A DNA stretch of 64,000 bases from Burkholderia sp. PAMC 26561. GTDB taxonomy: Bacteria > Pseudomonadota > Gammaproteobacteria > Burkholderiales > Burkholderiaceae. The stretch is from assembly GCF_001557535.2 (NCBI RefSeq), contig NZ_CP014315.1, positions 434,001 to 498,000 on the forward strand, read 5' to 3'. Below, in pieces: positions 25,798-34,616 of this stretch (the stretch's first letter is position 1; each line of letters starts with the position of its first letter). The notes below the pieces were generated by a model that saw only the letters and a program-made list of their open reading frames with translations, did not search any database and was not told where the DNA came from. A program made the translations under genes and the position numbers.

Positions 25798-27006
25798 TTA
25801 CATTGAATAGCGGGCCGGCGGACGCCATGCCAGTAACAACGACACCACGAGCGAAAGAATCAGCACGTTCGACGGCGACACCAGCCGGTGCTCCGTCGCC
25901 GCCATCACGAGCAGGCAGATCGCCGACAACTCGACGAATCTGTACGCAGTGAAATTCACACCTTTCTCGGCGATGGCCGAAATCGCTGCGCCGTCCTTGG
26001 CCCACTGGATAAGCCTCCAGTAGAACGCGAGCATGAGCGTCAGTCCGACTATGCCAGTTTCCGCGAGGAAGTTCAGATACGAGTTGTGAGCATGTGAATC
26101 GCTATGTTCGACGGTGATCCCTGAGGGAATGCCGACCAGTCCGAAGTACGAGGTGACAGTATGGATCTGGTCATCGAACGAACCAAAACCCAATCCGATG
26201 ATCGGGCTCTGCTCGAAGTAAGCGAGAGCGCGCGGCCACAGCCATTCATAGCGGATATTGAGGTTGGCGACCTTCGCATCGGAGTTCGCGATGGTGAAGG
26301 TGTAGCCCATGTAGTTGACCGTGGGATCGGTGTTGTGGATTGCCATCGCAATCGAACCGGCGAGAAGTACGACGATGAGCGTAGCCAGGCACCAGCGCTT
26401 GCGGCCAAGGAACAGGTAAGGCAGGACTGCCATTGCGCCCAGCAACGAACCCCGGCTATAGGTTGAGAAGAGCATCAGCAAGTTGAATCCGAGCATCCCA
26501 AGAAGCAGCTTGCTGCGTTGCTGCAGATAACAGGCGAGACCGAGGCAGAACAGCATGGCGAGGAAGCCGCCCGCTGCGTTACGGGCAATGAAGTAGCTGC
26601 CGAAGCTCAGGTCCGGATTGGTGAAGATGCCCAGCAAGCCGCTTTGCGTGATGTAGTACAGATACAAAGGGACGTTCAGCACAATGGCAAACGTGTAGAA
26701 CGTGCGCAAGACCTTGTTTAGATCCCATCGATGAATGTAGAGGCAGCCTGCAAGGATCGGTGCATAGGAGATGAAGAAGTTGCCATCGCGCCTGTAAAAC
26801 TCGAAGGTCACGAGAGAGATCGGGTCGTACAGCAAGGTCGAGATCACAGCAAGCGCAGCGAACGCGACAAGCGGAGTGATGAACCGCGGATAGTTTCTGC
26901 CGAAGAAGCGCCAGCCGCACAAGAAGATTGGCAGCAAGCCAACCGCGCTGAGAGGCACGAGATTGGTGACGGTAAGAAATAACGCCAGCAGCGTTATGTA
27001 AGCCAT
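25798..27006 (-). CDS. O-antigen ligase/Wzy-type polysaccharide polymerase
   Basis: A 402-residue membrane protein with about 10-12 helices and one large periplasmic loop (about residues 255-315) containing GLGFGSFDDQIHTVTSYFG and HSDSHAHNSYL. A loop of this kind with an N-terminal H-N-x-Y/L signature is typical of the WaaL/Wzy superfamily. In an EPS locus with a flippase and chain-length kinase it is most likely the polymerase. It is on the opposite strand to the transferase genes. Confidence 0.82.
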   Translation of the reverse strand: MAYITLLALFLTVTNLVPLSAVGLLPIFLCGWRFFGRNYPRFITPLVAFAALAVISTLLYDPISLVTFEFYRRDGNFFISYAPILAGCLYIHRWDLNKVLRTFYTFAIVLNVPLYLYYITQSGLLGIFTNPDLSFGSYFIARNAAGGFLAMLFCLGLACYLQQRSKLLLGMLGFNLLMLFSTYSRGSLLGAMAVLPYLFLGRKRWCLATLIVVLLAGSIAMAIHNTDPTVNYMGYTFTIANSDAKVANLNIRYEWLWPRALAYFEQSPIIGLGFGSFDDQIHTVTSYFGLVGIPSGITVEHSDSHAHNSYLNFLAETGIVGLTLMLAFYWRLIQWAKDGAAISAIAEKGVNFTAYRFVELSAICLLVMAATEHRLVSPSNVLILSLVVSLLLAWRPPARYSM

Positions 27007-28252
27007 TGCGGGTCCTTATGTTGAGACGGCGCACGGCCGTTCTTTTGACGACCGGCAAGATGCGGCCAGTACGGTACTGCAGGTCAGGTCAAGGTGGTCC
27101 ACTAAAATGAAGAGCACACAACGCATGCGTCGTGCAGTCACGCGGGATTTTACCGGTCCCGGGTGACCCGTGGGACCGGCCAATTTAAATGTGGGGTCTT
27201 AGCGGAACCTGTTCGAGACCCACAATGCAGGAACGTTCAACTCTTATGCAGAGCGCGGCGTCTAAGACAGATGTTTTGGCGTAGAACAACGACCTGATGA
27301 TTGAAGGAAGGCCACGCTAGCAATGTGTACGCGAGTGCGTCTGCTTATCGTGCAAAATGCTTGCAGTAATCACGTTGTTGATTTGAAAGCGTATTCACCT
27401 GTAAGGCCTTTAAATACAGTTTTCTTAATAGCGGTTCACGCAGGTAAATCAGAGCGTATTTTATTTACACACTGTCACATTATCAGCAATGCTGACGTAT
27501 TGCGGCAGCCCTCCAGTAATTCCCTTGGCCAAGGTCGCGAGGATGACACACAGGCCCGCGCCAAAACCTCAACCCTTTACGCCAGGAAAACCCTAATGCA
27601 ATTTACTCTGCATATGATTCGGTCATTGATCACGCGTTTTCGAAACCTGGCTGGCTCAGGAACGTCATGCGTTATCTCAGGCTAGCCGATGCGAGAGGAT
27701 CACTGCTTTCTGGTCCTTGCAAGCTTCACGTTCAACGCTACCTTACTTCGCAAATTCAGTTGTTCCGGGTTTTCTTCTTCGCTGCAGAGCTTTGTCGCAC
27801 AACATCTTTGGGCTGTTCAGGCCAGTTGCTTGCTGCTGTGTATCCGTACCTCAGATGCAGGACCTAAGTCGACTCAGGATGTTTGAAGGAACCTCCGGTT
27901 CATTCTTTAGACCTTAAGCGTGGCATTGGATGATCAAGCCGCGCTGCCAAAAAAAGTTTCAGGCGCATCCGGCGCAGTTGCGATTGCCAGCACGCCGATT
28001 CGCGCACGTACGGCACTCGTTGACGTAATCAAGCGAGCGCGCTCAGCCGACAACAACGGCACGATCCAAGCCGATCAAGCCAGGAGACGCATGACCTGCT
28101 GATTCGCATTTTCCAATGCGGGACGGGAATTGTCCGCGCGATGGAATCCACGACACATTGCAGGGCAAATTATTTACGCGTTTTCATCGCGCAGAAATAT
28201 TGAGCGCGCAGAGAAACGCCCGGCAACGGGCTCAAGTACAAGGAATTTGAAA
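27007..28252. other. Long divergent regulatory region of the EPS locus
   Basis: About 1.25 kb between the polymerase (minus) and the mannose-nucleotide gene (plus). It includes a hairpin at 27153-27179 and an A+T-rich stretch at about 27330-27500. Several small frames (for example 27667-27917 and 27920-28102) show no codon bias, clear ribosome-binding sites or domains, so I do not call them. It should hold promoters for both sides. Confidence 0.45.
27153..27179. repeat. Hairpin in the EPS divergent region
   Basis: CCGGTCCC (27153-27160) and GGGACCGG (27172-27179) are perfectly complementary; the loop itself contains GGGTGACCC. It lies 147 bp upstream of the polymerase start. It could be a leader hairpin, a protein site, or a terminator for an unseen transcript. 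Confidence 0.45.
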
Positions 28253-29764
28253 ATGGACAAGCTTAAGTTGGGTACGGAAGATGCCGCAGGTGCAACAGTT
28301 GTGGAAGGCGCAGCAGATTGCAGCCGCCTCGTACAAGTGATCCTTGCGGGCGGTTCCGGCACGCGTTTGTGGCCCGTCTCGCGTGAACATTTTCCCAAGC
28401 AACTGATCGGCGTGATCGGCAACGAATCCTTGCTGCAGGCTACCGTGATGCGCATGAAAGGCTTTCCGGCAGGCTGGGAAGTGGCTGCCGACCCGGTCAT
28501 TGTCTGCGGTGAGGATCATCGCTTTGCAACCGGCGAGCAAGTGCGTGCGAGCGGCGTGACGGCGCGTATTGTCGTTGAGCCTGCCCGCCGCGATACCGCC
28601 CCGGCACTCACGCTTGCAGCATTGACCGCTTGCGCCGACGGCAACGATGCAATCCTCGTTGCAATGCCGGCGGATCACGCCATTGCCGACCTTGCTGCGC
28701 TTCACGGCGCGATCGATATCGCAGCACGTCATGCGCAAGCCGGCGAGATCGCCACGCTCGGCATTCCGCCGACACGTCCCGACACCGGCTTCGGCTACAT
28801 CCGTCTTGGCGATTCGCTCGATCACGGCGCGCACATGATCGAACGCTTTGTCGAAAAGCCCGCTGCCGAACTCGCGGCCCAATATGTTGCGTCGGGCAAC
28901 TACTGGTGGAACAGCGGCATCTTTATCGTGCGCGCATCGGTATGGCTTGCAGCGCTCGAACAGCTTCAGCCGGACATGCACGCAGCATGCGTGGCGTCGT
29001 TCAAGGAGGCCACGCGCACCGATGAATACTTCCGCCCGAACGCAGCGGCTTTCGCAACGTCGCCGTCCGACTCCATCGACTATGCGGTGATGGAACACCT
29101 CGGCAAGCCCGGTTCGCCGTTCAAGGGCGTGGTCGTGCCGCTCGAAGCAGGCTGGTCCGATCTCGGCTCGTGGGACGCCGTATGCGATGCACTGGAGAAG
29201 GACGAAGACGGCAACGTGGGAAGCGGCCGTGTGCTGTTCGAAGGCGCGACCGCGAGCTATGCGCGTTCGGAAGGCGGCAGGCTGGTTGCATGCGTGGGCA
29301 CGAACAACATCATCGTGGTCGAGACGGATGACGCCGTACTCGTGGCCGACCGGTCACGCGTGCAGGACATCAAGGGCCTCGTGTCGCGTATCAAGCTGTC
29401 GAAGTCGCCCGAAGCGGACATGCACAGAAAAGTGCGCCGTCCGTGGGGCTTCTACGATTCCATCGACAACGGTCCGCGTTTCCAGGTCAAACGCATCGTG
29501 GTGAATCCGGGCGCTCGCCTGTCGCTGCAGATGCATCACCATCGCGCGGAACATTGGGTCGTGGTCACCGGAACGGCGCTCGTCACGCGCGGCGAAGAAG
29601 AAATTCTTCTCAGCGAAAACGAATCGGTCTATATCCCGCTCGGCGTGAAGCATCGGCTGGAAAATCCGGGCCGCGTGCCGCTCGAGATCATCGAGGTGCA
29701 GTCGGGCACGTACCTCGGCGAAGACGACATCGTCAGGTTCGACGACAAGTACGGCCGCAGCTAA
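28253..29764 (+). CDS. manC: Bifunctional mannose-1-phosphate guanylyltransferase / mannose-6-phosphate isomerase (ManC/BceA type)
   Basis: A 503-residue enzyme supplying GDP-mannose. The pyrophosphorylase signature VILAGGSGTRLWPVSRE lies near residue 30 and FVEKP near 200. The C-terminal cupin isomerase domain has SLQMHHHRAEHWVVVTG and ESVYIPLGVKHRLENPG. I start at the ATG at 28253 behind AAGGA; the longer in-frame extension is unsupported. In cepacian producers the same enzyme type (BceA) precedes the initiating transferase BceB, as here. The N-terminal 25 residues are unusually extended and low in complexity. Confidence 0.95.
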   Translation: MDKLKLGTEDAAGATVVEGAADCSRLVQVILAGGSGTRLWPVSREHFPKQLIGVIGNESLLQATVMRMKGFPAGWEVAADPVIVCGEDHRFATGEQVRASGVTARIVVEPARRDTAPALTLAALTACADGNDAILVAMPADHAIADLAALHGAIDIAARHAQAGEIATLGIPPTRPDTGFGYIRLGDSLDHGAHMIERFVEKPAAELAAQYVASGNYWWNSGIFIVRASVWLAALEQLQPDMHAACVASFKEATRTDEYFRPNAAAFATSPSDSIDYAVMEHLGKPGSPFKGVVVPLEAGWSDLGSWDAVCDALEKDEDGNVGSGRVLFEGATASYARSEGGRLVACVGTNNIIVVETDDAVLVADRSRVQDIKGLVSRIKLSKSPEADMHRKVRRPWGFYDSIDNGPRFQVKRIVVNPGARLSLQMHHHRAEHWVVVTGTALVTRGEEEILLSENESVYIPLGVKHRLENPGRVPLEIIEVQSGTYLGEDDIVRFDDKYGRS

Positions 29765-29794
29765 GCAGGTAGCCAATCGTTCGGGGAGAAGAAC

Positions 29795-31171
29795 ATGCGC
29801 GGAATAAGCAAGCTACTAGCGAGGCTGTTCGACGTTTCGATGATCGTGGGCGGCGCGCTCATCGCTTCACAGATTCGTTTCGACGATGTATCGCAACGGA
29901 GTTTCTATCTGGCATTCGTGGCCTTTGCCGCGGCGTTTTCGCTTGCCGTGTTTCCGGCATTCGGCGTGTACGAATCATGGCGGGGGCGCTCGAAAGGCGC
30001 GCTTGCCGGACAAGTCGCGCTGAGCTGGCTCATCGTGCAGGCTTGCGCCATGGCGTTGATGTTTTCGCTGCATCGCATCGACTTCGTGTCGCGCCTCTGG
30101 TTCGTGTACTGGACCGGCATTTCGGGCGCCGCGATGATCGCGGGACGCATGGTGACGCATACGGTGCTCGGGCGCGTACGCAATGCAGGGCTGAACTTGT
30201 CGCAGGTCGCTATTGCAGGCATTGGCGATCACTGCGATGCAATCGTTCGCAAGATCGATACAGCACCTGCCGCGGGCTTTCGTGCAACGGCCGCATTCAA
30301 CGTGCAGGCCGGCACGAAAATGAACACCCGCGTGCCGGTGTTCGACGACCATGCGGCGTTCGCCAGTTATGTACGCACGCAGAACGTGGCTGAAGTCTGG
30401 CTCGCGTTGCCGCTGACGGAAGAACGCACGATCCTGAAACTGGTCGATGAGTTCCGCGACGACCTCATCAACATCCGTTTCATGCCGGACGTACGCACGC
30501 TTTCGCTATTCGAAGGCAGCGTGACGAGCCTGCTGGGCGTGCCGACGATCAACCTTGCTGCATCGCCGCTGCCGCCGAATGCGCTGATGCAGAAAGAGGT
30601 CTTCGACCGCATCTTCGCAGCCGGTGCCTTGCTCGCTGTGTCGCCGATCATGATTGCGTGCGCGATTGCCGTGAAGCTCAGTTCGCGAGGCCCTGTGTTC
30701 TTCAAGCAACGCCGCAAGGGCGCCGATGGTCAGGTCTTCAACATCTACAAGTTCCGCTCCATGCGTCAGCATGTGCAGAAAGCAGGTGTTGTGGAGCAGG
30801 CCACGCGTGGCGATCCGCGCATCACCCGGGTAGGTGCGTTCCTTCGACGCACGAGCCTCGACGAGTTGCCGCAGTTCATCAATGTGCTGCGCGGCGAAAT
30901 GTCGGTGGTCGGCCCACGCCCACATGCGCTGGAACATGACGACCTGTACCAGAAGGTCGTGTCGGGCTATATCCATCGATACCGGATCAAGCCGGGCATC
31001 ACCGGCTGGGCGCAGGTCAACGGCTTTCGCGGCGAGACCGATCGGATCGAGAAGATGGAAGGGCGCGTTGCGCATGACCTGTATTACCTCGGCAACTGGT
31101 CATTCGGGCTCGACATGAAGATCATTGCTGCAACGGTGTTCAAGGGGTTTCGACACTCGAACGCTTATTAA
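29795..31171 (+). CDS. Undecaprenyl-phosphate glucose phosphotransferase (WcaJ/BceB type)
   Basis: A 458-residue initiating transferase. Four N-terminal helices and a CoA-binding-like central domain precede the catalytic bacterial-sugar-transferase domain (about residue 265 onwards). That domain has KEVFDRIFAAGALLAVSPIM, FKQRRKGADGQVFNIYKFRS, LRRTSLDELPQFINVLRGEM and GPRPHALEHDD. It transfers hexose-1-phosphate to undecaprenyl phosphate, starting repeat-unit assembly. It starts 30 bp after the ManC-type gene. Confidence 0.93.
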   Translation: MRGISKLLARLFDVSMIVGGALIASQIRFDDVSQRSFYLAFVAFAAAFSLAVFPAFGVYESWRGRSKGALAGQVALSWLIVQACAMALMFSLHRIDFVSRLWFVYWTGISGAAMIAGRMVTHTVLGRVRNAGLNLSQVAIAGIGDHCDAIVRKIDTAPAAGFRATAAFNVQAGTKMNTRVPVFDDHAAFASYVRTQNVAEVWLALPLTEERTILKLVDEFRDDLINIRFMPDVRTLSLFEGSVTSLLGVPTINLAASPLPPNALMQKEVFDRIFAAGALLAVSPIMIACAIAVKLSSRGPVFFKQRRKGADGQVFNIYKFRSMRQHVQKAGVVEQATRGDPRITRVGAFLRRTSLDELPQFINVLRGEMSVVGPRPHALEHDDLYQKVVSGYIHRYRIKPGITGWAQVNGFRGETDRIEKMEGRVAHDLYYLGNWSFGLDMKIIAATVFKGFRHSNAY

Positions 31172-31193
31172 CAAGCGCTATTTGTGAAAGAAG

Positions 31194-31220
31194 AAGGGCA
31201 GCGAACGCTGCCCTTTTATA
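31194..31220. terminator. Rho-independent terminator between convergent genes
   Basis: AAGGGCAGC (31194-31202), loop GAAC, GCTGCCCTT (31207-31215), then TTATA. It sits between the WcaJ-type gene and the convergent lipase-like gene. The A-rich left flank gives a U-run on the minus strand too, so it can serve both. Confidence 0.85.
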
Positions 31221-31225
31221 CGTCA

Positions 31226-32812
31226 TCACCACGGCCGCACCACCATGCGCAGCGCGCCCTTGATTCCTGGCGTACTGGCGCTGTCGAAGGGAATGATCAC
31301 ATCCGGTGGGACGCCCTTCGTGAAGTCGATGGCAGTTATCTGCGTCGTGCCGTTCGCCCATCCGTATTCCACTGTCCATGGACTTGCCGCCGCGTTGTCC
31401 GGCGGCGGTGTGACTCGCACGATCGCATTGCCCTGGAACAGGTCGGCGCCTTCAAAATGTCCGTCAGGCCAGAAGCGCTTTTCGATTTCATAGTCAGGAA
31501 CCTTGGCCGCGAAAATCATTGCGTACGAAAGTGTGGACGAACTTCGGTCGACGCGCGACTTCTTGGAAAGAAACACGCTGCCCAGATAGATCTTTCTTGC
31601 GTTGGCGTCGGCGCCGGTCAATTGCTGGTGGGATCGAACAGCGGGTGAATCCTCCACGGACTTTCGGCGCGTGAGGAACCAGCGCTTCCCTTTTGGGGCG
31701 GCGCACATCTCGAACTGGTAAAGCGCCGTGACACTCGATGCCTGCGGAACCAGTTCATCAGGCAAGGTAACGCTGTCTATGTCAGCCCAGATGTCTACGC
31801 GTACATCGCCGAACAAGAACCTCACGAGGTTCTGGTACGCCTCTTCCGAATTGACGATGCCGAAGTAGCCCGAATGCGACCGGAACGCGTAGTTGGTGGC
31901 GACTTGCCGGGTTGCCATGTTGTCATCGACGCCCCAGAGCGACGCGTTGTCCACGCGCACCAGTCCGTCGCTGCCGTTGCCTACGAACGCGCGAACAACA
32001 CCTTGCAGCACTTCGTAATCGCCGCGATTCGTTCCGACCATGCAAAAGATCCGGTCCGATGGCATCGCGCTTTGTGGAATCAGATCGACACGGCCATTGA
32101 ATTGCGGCGAGATCTGCTGGAGGTTCAGGTACGTGGTCATCTCGCTACGGTTGAACGTGTTGGTCTGTTCCGCGGTGAGCCATGACGGCACGTTGATGCC
32201 GAGCACATCGATTCCATTGTGGGGCGTGGCGAAGGTAAAGAACTTGTCGGCAGCTTCGCGCATCGGTCTGAAGTCTTCGCTCGTGTTGTGAAGAAACGCA
32301 CGCGCTACAAGACCTCCCATGGAATGCGCCACGAGGTAATACTTGAAGTCCTTGTCGGTCATCGGCGGGCTGCCGTCGGCCGGCTGATGCTGCAAAACGA
32401 GTTCCTTGACGCGCTTCAACAGGTCGTTCAGGCCTTGCGCATAGACTTCGACCTTTCTGGATTTACCGTCGCCGAGAAGTGCCGAGCCGTCGTCGTAGTA
32501 CCGGTAGATGATGATCGATGAAGCGGGTATTCCGGGAATCGAGTTGCCATTGTCATCTCGTGGTGGCGACCAGTCCGGGTCCATGATGTCGTATCCATCC
32601 TGATACACATGCTGGTACTGATATTCCGATGCAAGCCGGACAAGCGGCGACTCGAACACGAACTTCGCGGGCTGCCTGTCCGAAGCACCCGTAGCCCTAT
32701 ACAGCGTGGACCCTACGTTGAAACCGCAGAACGGGTCCGCAGCTGTATCGTTTCGCTCCGATACCGTCATTGCGTAGCCGCGAATGTAGATGATGGGATA
32801 GCGATTGGGCAT
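31226..32812 (-). CDS. Lipase-like alpha/beta hydrolase
   Basis: A 528-residue protein read from the ATG at 32812, behind CGGAG. It begins PNRYPIIYIRGYAM, the oxyanion region of PGAP1-like and LipA-type lipases. The nucleophile is in YLVAHSMGGLVAR; the likely acid is in GSDGLVRVDN and the likely histidine in RSHSGYF. A beta-rich C-terminal domain (about 350-528) is unassigned. No signal peptide is visible, so it would be cytoplasmic unless exported by a helper. It is unlikely to be part of the EPS pathway. Confidence 0.75.
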   Translation of the reverse strand: MPNRYPIIYIRGYAMTVSERNDTAADPFCGFNVGSTLYRATGASDRQPAKFVFESPLVRLASEYQYQHVYQDGYDIMDPDWSPPRDDNGNSIPGIPASSIIIYRYYDDGSALLGDGKSRKVEVYAQGLNDLLKRVKELVLQHQPADGSPPMTDKDFKYYLVAHSMGGLVARAFLHNTSEDFRPMREAADKFFTFATPHNGIDVLGINVPSWLTAEQTNTFNRSEMTTYLNLQQISPQFNGRVDLIPQSAMPSDRIFCMVGTNRGDYEVLQGVVRAFVGNGSDGLVRVDNASLWGVDDNMATRQVATNYAFRSHSGYFGIVNSEEAYQNLVRFLFGDVRVDIWADIDSVTLPDELVPQASSVTALYQFEMCAAPKGKRWFLTRRKSVEDSPAVRSHQQLTGADANARKIYLGSVFLSKKSRVDRSSSTLSYAMIFAAKVPDYEIEKRFWPDGHFEGADLFQGNAIVRVTPPPDNAAASPWTVEYGWANGTTQITAIDFTKGVPPDVIIPFDSASTPGIKGALRMVVRPW

Positions 32813-33091
32813 GGCGTCTCCGTTTTCGTTTTCGCATACCGCGTAAAACGATCCAGGGCGCATGTTTTTTAAAGGCAATGCTCGAGGCCGTTTTTAAGCG
32901 TTTGCCTCAAGTGTTGTAAAATTTGGCCTTGCTTGTTGTGTCCTCATCTTCTTCACATCGTCACCCCTTGATCAGACCCATGTAGTTGCGCAGGCATTGT
33001 CCACACGTCATCACGGCTCCCGGTAGTCAAAACGCACACACCATCTGCCGGCGCTGATCCCGTATTGCTTCAAGCACAATCCACGCACCAC

Positions 33092-34591
33092 ATGAAAACC
33101 GGCTCTTCTCTGCAGCGGCAAAGCCGCTTCGTCCACGATATAAAAAGCAACGTCCTCGCAGGCCTTACGTCGTCATTCGCGCTCGTTCCTGAATGCATCG
33201 CCTTTGCGCTCGTGGCACAAGTGAACCCATTGATGGGTCTGTACGGTGCTTTTATGATCTGCACGATCACAGCGCTGTTCGGCGGACGGCCCGGCATGAT
33301 CTCCGGTGCGGCGGGCTCCATGGCCGTGGTCATCGTTGCGCTGGTTGTTCAGCACGGCGCGCAGTATCTGTTAGCCACGGTCGTGCTGAGCGGCCTGATC
33401 ATGGCAACGTTCGGCTTGCTCAAACTCGGCAAGCTGATCCGCATGGTTCCGCATCCGGTCATGCTGGGGTTTGTGAATGGGCTGGCGATCATCATTGCCA
33501 TGGCGCAGCTCGAGCACTTCAAGCATGTGACCACCGAAGGGGTGCAATGGCTGCAAGGGACCGAGCTGTATGTCATGTGCGGCCTCGTCGCGTTGACGAT
33601 TGGAATTGTCTATTTGCTGCCGCGGCTGACGAAAGCGATACCGCCGGCACTGGCTGCGATTGTCGGTATCGGCGTGCTTTGCCAGCTTTTGCACGTTCCC
33701 ACGCGTACGCTAGGCGACATGGCCCATGTTGCAGGCAGCTTGCCCGTGTTCCAGTTTCCCGCCGTGCCCATGACGCTCGAAACGTTGGGCATCGTGTTGC
33801 CGTATGCGGTGCTGATGGCGATTGTCGGCTTGCTGGAAACCCTGCTTACGCTGAATCTCACCGATGAAATCACCAGTACGCAAGGTCAGCCCAACCGCGA
33901 ATGTCTCGCGCTTGGCGCGGCGAACGTGGTGTCGGGTCTCTTCGGCGGAATGGGTGGATGCGCAATGATCGGCCAGACCATGATCAACCTCAGTTCAGGC
34001 GGCCGTACACGTCTTTCTGGCGTGGTCAGCGGCGTCATGATCCTGCTGTTCATCCTGTTCCTGTCGCCGTTGATCGAGCGCATTCCGCTCGCGGCTCTGG
34101 CAGGAGTGATGCTCGTCGTGGCGCAGCAGACCTTCGCATGGGGATCGTTGCGTGTCCTGGGAAAGGTGCCGCGCAGCGACGCGGTCGTGATCATTGCGGT
34201 CACCGTCATTACGGTATTCACGGACCTGGCCATTGCGGTGTTGTGCGGGATCGTGATCGCCGCGGTGAACTTCGCGTGGCAGCACGCCCGTGACATTCAT
34301 GCCGATGTCACCGCCAGCACGTCCGGCGACAAGACCTACATCCCGCGCGGCACGTTGTTCTTTGCTTCGACAACGCGCTTTCACGAACTGTTCGATCCGC
34401 TGAAAGATCCAGGCCGGATCGTCATCGATTGCGGTCATTTGCATCTTGCCGATCACTCGGCAATAGCCGCGCTTGAAGCGTTGAACCGGCGCTACGAGAA
34501 GGTCGGCAAGCAGCTCGCGTTCATTAATGTGTCGCCGCGAAATCAACGCCTCCTGCAACGGGTAGGATTCGATTTCGCAAGCGCTTCATAA
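33092..34591 (+). CDS. SulP-family anion transporter with STAS domain
   Basis: A 499-residue inner-membrane transporter with about 10-12 helices. The signature region SSFALVPECIAFALVAQVNP near residue 28 and NRECLALGAANVVSGLFGGM near residue 275 are SulP hallmarks. The cytoplasmic STAS domain occupies about residues 410-495 (RIVIDCGHLHLADHSAIAAL). Relatives carry sulfate, bicarbonate or dicarboxylates; no carbonic anhydrase or cysteine genes lie nearby to choose between them. I use the ATG at 33092. Confidence 0.9.
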   Translation: MKTGSSLQRQSRFVHDIKSNVLAGLTSSFALVPECIAFALVAQVNPLMGLYGAFMICTITALFGGRPGMISGAAGSMAVVIVALVVQHGAQYLLATVVLSGLIMATFGLLKLGKLIRMVPHPVMLGFVNGLAIIIAMAQLEHFKHVTTEGVQWLQGTELYVMCGLVALTIGIVYLLPRLTKAIPPALAAIVGIGVLCQLLHVPTRTLGDMAHVAGSLPVFQFPAVPMTLETLGIVLPYAVLMAIVGLLETLLTLNLTDEITSTQGQPNRECLALGAANVVSGLFGGMGGCAMIGQTMINLSSGGRTRLSGVVSGVMILLFILFLSPLIERIPLAALAGVMLVVAQQTFAWGSLRVLGKVPRSDAVVIIAVTVITVFTDLAIAVLCGIVIAAVNFAWQHARDIHADVTASTSGDKTYIPRGTLFFASTTRFHELFDPLKDPGRIVIDCGHLHLADHSAIAALEALNRRYEKVGKQLAFINVSPRNQRLLQRVGFDFASAS

Positions 34592-34616
34592 CGCTTTCAA
34601 GCGTGTGTGACGACGT

